Source: Linyphia triangularis
Taxonomy: Eukaryota > Arthropoda > Arachnida > Araneae > Linyphiidae
DNA: 64,000 bases
Direction of reading: 5' to 3'
Assembly (NCBI GenBank): GCA_963978545.1
Contig: OZ021725.1
Location: 85,482,305-85,546,304 of the forward strand
Under the pieces are notes generated by a model. The model made no database searches. It had not been told where the DNA came from and saw only the letters and a list, made by a program, of their open reading frames with translations. This document shows positions 58,660 to 64,000 of this stretch, in pieces; positions within the stretch are counted from its first letter, which is position 1, and each line of letters starts with the position of its first letter. Position numbers and translations under genes: made by a program.

Positions 58660-60540
58660 AGAATATTCTACAAACAACTTTGTTTCGGCGTTTCAAAATC
58701 TTAGTACGTGCGAAGATGACGAGGAAGATGAATCCAGCAAAGGAATATTTGTTGGATGACAACATCATCGAAGCCGTCACCGATATGATTCAAGAGTGCT
58801 ACTCCACAATACAAATTTCCACTTTTGACGCTTCCGTATATGATAAGAGGGATGTGACATTGTCAATGATGTCATCATCCTTCCGTATATGATAAGAGGG
58901 ATGTGACATTGTCATTGATGTCATCATCCTTCCGTATATGATATGAGGGATGTGACATTGTCATTGATGTCATCATCCTTCCGTATATGATATGAAGGAT
59001 GTGACATTGTCATTGATGTCATCATTCTTCTGTATATGATATGAGGGATGTGACATTGTCAATGTCATCATCCTTCCGTATATGATATGAAGGATGTGAC
59101 ATTGTCATTGATGTCATCCTTCCGTATATGATGAGGGATGTGGCATTATCATTGATGTCATCATCCTTCCGTATATGATATGAGGGATGTGACATTGTCA
59201 TTGATGTCATCATCCTTCCGTATATGATATGAAAGATGTGACATTGTCATTGATGTCATCATCATTCCGTATATGATATGAGGGATGTGACATTGTCAAT
59301 GTCATCATCCTTCCGTATATGATATGAAGGATGTGACATTCTCATTGATGTCATCATCCTTCCGTATATGATATGAGGGATGTGACATTGTCATTGATGT
59401 CATCATCTTTCCGTATATGATATGAGGGATGTGACATTGTCATTGATGTCAGCATCCTTCCGTATATGATATGAGGGATGTGACATTGTCATTGATGTCA
59501 TCATCCTTCCGTATATGATATGAGGGATGTGACATTGTCATTGATGTCATCATCCTTCCGTATATGATATGAGGGATGTGACATTGTCATTGATGTCATC
59601 ATCCTTCCGTATATGATACGAGGGATGTGACATTGTCATTGATGTCATCATCCTTCCGTATATGATATGAGGGATGTGACATTGTCATTGATGTCATCAT
59701 CCTTCCGTATATGATATGAGGGATGTGACATTGTCATTGATGTCATCATCCTTCCGTATATGATATGAGGGATGTGACATTGTCATTGATGTCATCATCC
59801 TTCCGTATATGAAATGAGGGATGTGACATTGTCATTGATGTCATCATCATTCTGTATATGATATGAGGGATGTGACATTGTCAATGTCATCATCCTTCCG
59901 TATATGATATGAGGGATGTGACATTGTCATTGATTTCATCATCCTTCCGTATATGATATGAGGGATGTGACATTGTCATTGATTTCATCATCCTTCCGTA
60001 TATGATATGAGGGATGTGACATTGTCATTGATGTCATCATCCTTCCGTATATGATATGAGGGATGTGACATTGTCATTGATGTCATCATCCTTCCGTATA
60101 TGATATGAGGGATGTGACATTGTCATTGATGTCATCATCCTTCCGTATATGATATGAAGGATTTGACATTGTTATTGATATCATCATCTTGAATTATATC
60201 GGTATGATGACATCAATGACAATGTCACATCCCTCACATCGTATACGGAAGCATCAAAAGTGGAAATTTGTAGTGTGGAGTAGCATAACAGTTGCATTAA
60301 CAGGGAATTATTTTTTTCTAAACAAGGGGAGATGCATGAGGAGAAGGGGATTCTTAATAATGAGGATTTACTTGACCTTTTCAACGAGCCTGTGCTAGCG
60401 TGAGAATGAAACTTTTAGCAAGCGAAACGAGCTTGGATATGTGAAGGTTCAAAAGCTGGGACCATAGTCTATGGCTGGGACTTGCACGCAATAACGGGTC
60501 TCCTCATCACGGGGCTACGAAGTTACTACTATATAAGTAA
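58660..60540. mobile_element. Composite repeat with inverted ends, 49-bp array and family-H-like tail
   Basis: Left flank 58794-58880 and right flank about 60200-60290 are inverse complements (gctactccacaatacaaatt, ccacttttgacgcttccgta). Between them lies the 49-bp array. From 60290 the sequence follows the end region of family H (gcattaacagggaatt, aagcgaaacgagct, acgggtctcctc). Outer limits are approximate. Confidence 0.55.
58830..60200. repeat. 49-bp minisatellite, ~27 copies
   Basis: Unit gatatgagggatgtgacatt plus gtcattgatgtcatcatcct and tccgtatat. Spacing is 49 bp between most copies, with a few shorter variants of about 40-46 bp. Each unit contains tgacattgtcattgatgtca, itself an imperfect palindrome. 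The last half-unit is inverted. Open frames in this area are repeat artefacts. Confidence 0.95.
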
Positions 60541-60553
60541 CCACGAAGTTTAT

Positions 60554-60555
<2 letters not shown>

Positions 60556-60584
<29 letters not shown>
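60556..60584. repeat. Poly-T run
   Basis: T homopolymer of about 24 bases within a T-rich stretch at the end of the composite repeat. Confidence 0.8.
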
Positions 60585-60892
60585 CATTGAGTTTATTTTT
60601 CAGTTGTAATTAAATACCAATAAAAACAAAGTTTTTAGTATTAATCCTTTTTATGCAATTATGCATTGCCAACTTTTTATGAGTAAATGCAACTACTTCT
60701 GAAAATTAGTAAGATATTTTCATTCCCCGTAACTTACAACAATGTTGAACTTGGTTCTACTTTAGATTTCCATACTTTTTACGTCCATAGCCAGTGCATG
60801 AAAAACTTAGCCCTTTTTTACAGAGATGTTTTTGTTGGGATTCTGTTGTCACCTTATGTTTGGTGTTTGCTTCAAATTTTAATATTATAAAC

Positions 60893-61268
60893 ATACCTAA
60901 GAGTAAAATATGTGGCAAATTACGTTTCAAAATTAATTTATTAAAAATGAAAGTGAATTTATTCACGTTCAAATATCTTTTATTTATTTTGATTAAAACA
61001 ATTTCGGCGACAGGAAAAAGTTTCAACGAGGATCGGTTAAATGAGATTTATTATCATTCCGAAGCAATTATAGAATCGTTGCGTAAAAACGACTTTTTAG
61101 TGACAATCCCCAAAATTTGATAGAATGCATTGTCATCGACATTGAATCTGTCTGCCAAGTTTCAGATTAGATTATGGCAAATAGGTTAATTAGGCCTCCA
61201 CAGATTTGCACGGCGGGCATAAACATACACAGTACACCGCCCCAATATCAAAGCTAATATAAAGGAAT
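60893..61268 (+). repeat. Family R copy, plus
   Basis: ggcaaattacgtttcaaaat, gacaggaaaaagtttcaac, ctgtctgccaagtttcaga and taattaggcctccacagatt: full R core. The 3' tail differs (ggcgggcataaacatacaca) but ends again in aaagctaatataaagg. Confidence 0.7.
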
Positions 61269-61469
61269 TAAAAAAAGCTCGACTATTTCATGAGTTCCGT
61301 TTCATTTATTTTATCGTAGTCACTAAATATTTAATTTTATTAAAAATAATTGGATAATTATTCATTTCAATATTTGGGTTAGTTAATTTTAAGAGCAATC
61401 TTTGTGTACAATTTAAATCACAAATCTGAGTAAACATTTTTGCTGCTGCAAACTCAAATTAGGTTTGAA

Positions 61470-61904
61470 CAGAGTGGCCACAGAACCAGGAAAGCCTGGA
61501 AATCAAGGAAATGTCAGGGAGCTTTCCGATTCTGGAAAAAATCAGGGAAAAGTCAGAGAACTTTTTAAAATTTCACGAAAATCAGGGAAATTTTGTATTG
61601 TTTAAGGCACGTTCATCCATATTTTGGCGCTATTTACATGGAGATTTGTTGTGGTAAGTCATCAGAAGTTTAATATTACGGAATAATTTAAATTTTGCAT
61701 TACCAGCAAAACTATTTTTTTAAAAATTGCATATTATCTCTTTAGCATACATGTTCTATTTGATCAGGGTACCTAGACATATGGAAAACCTAAGAAAATT
61801 GGGGAAATTTGAAAAAAAGTTTGCCCTAAAATCAGGGAATTTTTTAGAAACCTGTCAGGGAATTATCAGGGAACTTTTTTTTCCTGAATTTTGTGGCCAC
61901 CCTG
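61470..61904. mobile_element. hAT-like MITE with 'tcagggaa' iterons, 6-bp TSD
   Basis: CAGAGTGGCCACAGAACC and the mirror gaattttgtggccaccctg. TTTGAA is exact on both sides (61464-61469 and 61905-61910). 'tcagggaa' occurs repeatedly near each end. 435 bp, non-coding. Confidence 0.88.
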
Positions 61905-62046
61905 TTTGAAGCATTAAGTATTAACTAAAAGTTCTCTCTCCAGTTCAAAACATCTCCAAACACTTTCTAAACAAAAATCAACCCCAGCAAGAAAGAAAAA
62001 AAAAAGAAAAATATCACACGTTCCAAACTAGAAAACTAGAAAAATA

Positions 62047-62636
62047 TAGACTGAGAGGCGATTGCAATTTTTGGATCCCATCGAACATCATTATGAAATT
62101 TTTATAAAAATTGGAGAAAAGTGTGTAGATTACTAATCCACCGGTCTGTCGTGGCAAAAATGGCTGAAACTGGTTAAAAATCGTCTTATAATAAGTTGAA
62201 CTAAATCCAAATGCCAACTTGCCAAATAATGAGTATTTTTTTTTATTTGGTAACCCTTACTCTTTAATTTTCAATTAAGAAGGTTGCAGACGATTCGGAT
62301 GTGTGTGGCTATGGCTTTCTTGCATCTTTCACAAATGAGCCAAATTGGCAATAAACATTACGTCACTGATGAGGTAACTAATGTTGCCAATTTGGCTTAC
62401 TTTTAAAAAGATACAAGTTTTCCGAGCCAGAGATCAGAAATCGTTTGCGCTTTTTTTCATTGAAAATCAAAATGCAGTGGGTTGCCAGACGAAAAAGTTT
62501 GTTCTCTTTTTGGCAAGTTATGACATATTTGGTAATCGGATTTTAGTTCAACTCATTCCAAGTCGATTTTTGATCAGTTTCGGCCATTTTTGCCACGGCA
62601 GACCAGTGGATTCGTAATCTATCGCCTCTCGGACTA
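62047..62636. mobile_element. Foldback MITE (family F), copy 2
   Basis: tagactgagaggcgattgc at the left, tcgcctctcggacta at the right. The halves are mirrored around 'attacgtcactgatgaggta' (about 62360). The right outer arm is about 80 bp shorter than in copy 3, so it has an internal deletion. Confidence 0.85.
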
Positions 62637-63178
62637 TTAATTTTAATTCCGAAATGTATGTACCGTTCCTACGAACGAGATATGACAAGCCGATCCCAAC
62701 TTCTTATTTTCAGTTTTATAATCGCAACTATCAGTCGATAGCACATTACAATTAATTTCCTTTCACACCACATAATCACAGAATAAAACATTGTAAATTC
62801 TACAAATAAACGAACCCGGACATTATCCTAAGAATTTCCCGAAAAGCAGTGCAAACCAAGGGATTCCCACGTTTGCCTATAAAAAGAGAATAAAAAAAAT
62901 ATATATATCAGCGGGCGACAACAAAAGAGGAGGGGGGGGGGGTTGAATTTCGAGAGTTCCGTGCGTGGGAGTATTGAGGGGCAAGATGGACCTTGGTCGA
63001 GATTCCGGGTCCGAGATCCGGGAGTTCATCCTACGGAAATAGCGGCTTCCGCGCACGGCAGTGGATAGGGACGAGTCAGGCGGCAAAGGTTAGGGGACGT
63101 CCACAAAGTGAGGAATTCATGCGTGCAAACTTAACTGACAAACGTGTTGCTAATGATTTGAGGGGCGCAAACAATTTC
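62637..63178 (+). other. Spacer with GC-rich island and TATA-like box
   Basis: TATAAAAAG near 62879, then a markedly GC-richer segment (about 62930-63115) with many CpGs, including a G run (62931-62942) and a short frame starting MDLGRDSGSEIREF. It could be a promoter with a first exon of a gene further right, or part of an unrecognised mobile element. Support is compositional only. Confidence 0.3.
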
Positions 63179-63846
63179 TAATAGACTGAGTGGCGACTGC
63201 AATTTTTGGACCCCATCGAACATCATTCTGAATTTTTTCTAGAAATTAGAGAAAAGTGTGTAGATTTCGAATCCACTGGTCTGCCGTGGTAAAAATGGCC
63301 GAAACTGATCAAAAATCGACTTTTAATAAGTTGAACTAAATCCAATTGCCAAATGCGCCATAACTGGCGAAATAATGAGCATTTTTTTTTATTTGGTAAC
63401 CCTCACTCTTTAATTTTCAATTAAGAAGGTTGCAGACGATTCAGATATCTGGCGACGGTCTACTTGCATCTATTAAAAGGGAGCCAAGTTGGCAAAAAAT
63501 ATTACGTCACTTATGACGTAACTGATGTCGGAAATTTGGCTTACTTTTAAAAGATATAAGTTTTCCGAGCCAAAGATCAGAAATCGTTTGCGCTTTTTCT
63601 CATCGAAAATCAAAATGAAGTGGTTTGCCAGACGAATAAGTTTGTTCTATTTTTGGCAAGTTATGACATATTTGGCAATCGGATTTTAGTTCAACTCATT
63701 CCAAGTTGATTTTTGATCAGTTTCGGCCATTTTTGCCACGGCAGAACAGTGGATTCGTAATCTACTCACTTTTCTCTAATTTCTATAAAAAATTCAGAAT
63801 GATGTTCGATGGGGTCCAAAAATTGCAGTCGCCTCTCGGACTATTA
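63179..63846. mobile_element. Foldback MITE (family F), copy 3, near-complete
   Basis: taatagactgagtggcgact at the left and gcctctcggactatta at the right. The whole 668 bp is self-complementary in two halves (for example ccactggtctgccgtgg and ccacggcagaacagtgg). The centre near 63503 reads tacgtcacttatgacgta. Confidence 0.9.
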
Positions 63847-63869
63847 TGAACCTGAAGTCGAAGAGAGCT

Positions 63870-63920
63870 TATCACATGCCAAAGGATACGGGTTCGAATA
63901 CCAGGTTAGGCATGGATATT
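63870..63920 (+). mobile_element. SINE fragment, same family as 28902
   Basis: The B-box region (gggttcgaataccaggttag) followed by gcatggatattcgt corresponds to the same part of the SINE at 28902-29081. The A-box half is degenerate or missing. Confidence 0.5.
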
Positions 63921-64000
63921 CGTTTTTTTTTTCTTCTTTAGCTTCATAATAGATAGTTCAATTCATACTTTTTCTAATTAAATACCGAAAAGGGTCTTAT

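Noticed and set aside
59022..59213. Repetitive DDINDNATSL frame
   Set aside because: A translation of the 49-bp minisatellite.
58830..60200. CRISPR-like array
   Set aside because: Units are contiguous 49-bp repeats without unique spacers, in a eukaryotic setting.

Overview
The window looks like AT-rich nuclear DNA of a metazoan. It shows spliceosomal introns over 10 kb long, GT-AG junctions, tRNA-derived SINEs, hAT-like, Tc1/mariner-like, Helitron and Ty3/Gypsy remnants, and no operon structure. An arthropod, possibly an arachnid, is my best guess. That rests on repeat style and cannot be proven here.

Two host genes are supported, both on the + strand. Gene A is represented only by its last coding exon (7270-7596). 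It ends in a 9-residue tandem repeat (TDSxQLxxT), and degenerate copies of the underlying DNA repeat continue past the stop codon. Its 3' UTR may run to a poly(A) signal at 12825, in which case it is interrupted by a 1.95 kb transposon. Gene B is reconstructed from five phase-compatible exons: 21568-21888, 32905-33049, 44756-47846, 49608-49729 and 52298-52365. It spans about 31 kb and predicts a 1248-residue protein. The N-terminus resembles the HHCC zinc-binding fold of retroelement integrases, as in vertebrate KRBA2 and GIN1. It is followed by a roughly 1030-residue Ser/Asn-rich, probably disordered region carrying an acidic SUMO-interaction-like motif, VIDID followed by SSSEEE. This is the best candidate here for an undescribed host system: a host gene with an apparently domesticated integrase-type zinc module.

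Almost everything else is transposon. From left to right: a frameshifted, N-truncated Helitron (342-3354, minus); a LINE 3' end with a (TA)n tail; a hAT-like relic joined to a degraded Ty3/Gypsy relic with a recognisable primer-binding site (5118-6875, minus); a hAT-like element with 6-bp TSDs (8230-10182); a Tc1/mariner transposase relic (13565-13989); copies of a dispersed LINE-tail-like repeat, two of which form a foldback; a hairpin (18404-18570); a foldback MITE (also at 62.0 and 63.2 kb); and Helitron-like non-autonomous elements with internal ~150-bp arrays (19.65, 30.1, 37.6 and 50.9 kb).

Intron 1 of gene B holds two nests. A TIR element with a zinc-finger ORF was broken by a hAT-like insertion (25296-27645). 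A hAT with an 8-bp TSD contains a second copy of that same insertion, which itself contains a SINE with a 14-bp TSD (27878-30022). Further right lie hAT-like MITEs flanking exons 2 and 3, a ~147-bp array split by a hAT-like element (40.0-43.1 kb), a TA-flanked 747-bp foldback (55603-56349), a solo LTR with ATAT TSDs (57102-57573), three consecutive triloop hairpins at a Helitron-like end (58.36-58.44 kb), and a 49-bp minisatellite closed by inverted ends (58.8-60.3 kb).

A pattern that stands out is a set of elements with CAGGG- or CAGAG-type termini, mostly flanked by 5-6 bp target duplications rather than the usual 8 bp of hAT. Each carries its own short word repeated near both ends. All gene models, families and boundaries come from reading the sequence; no search or computation was run.
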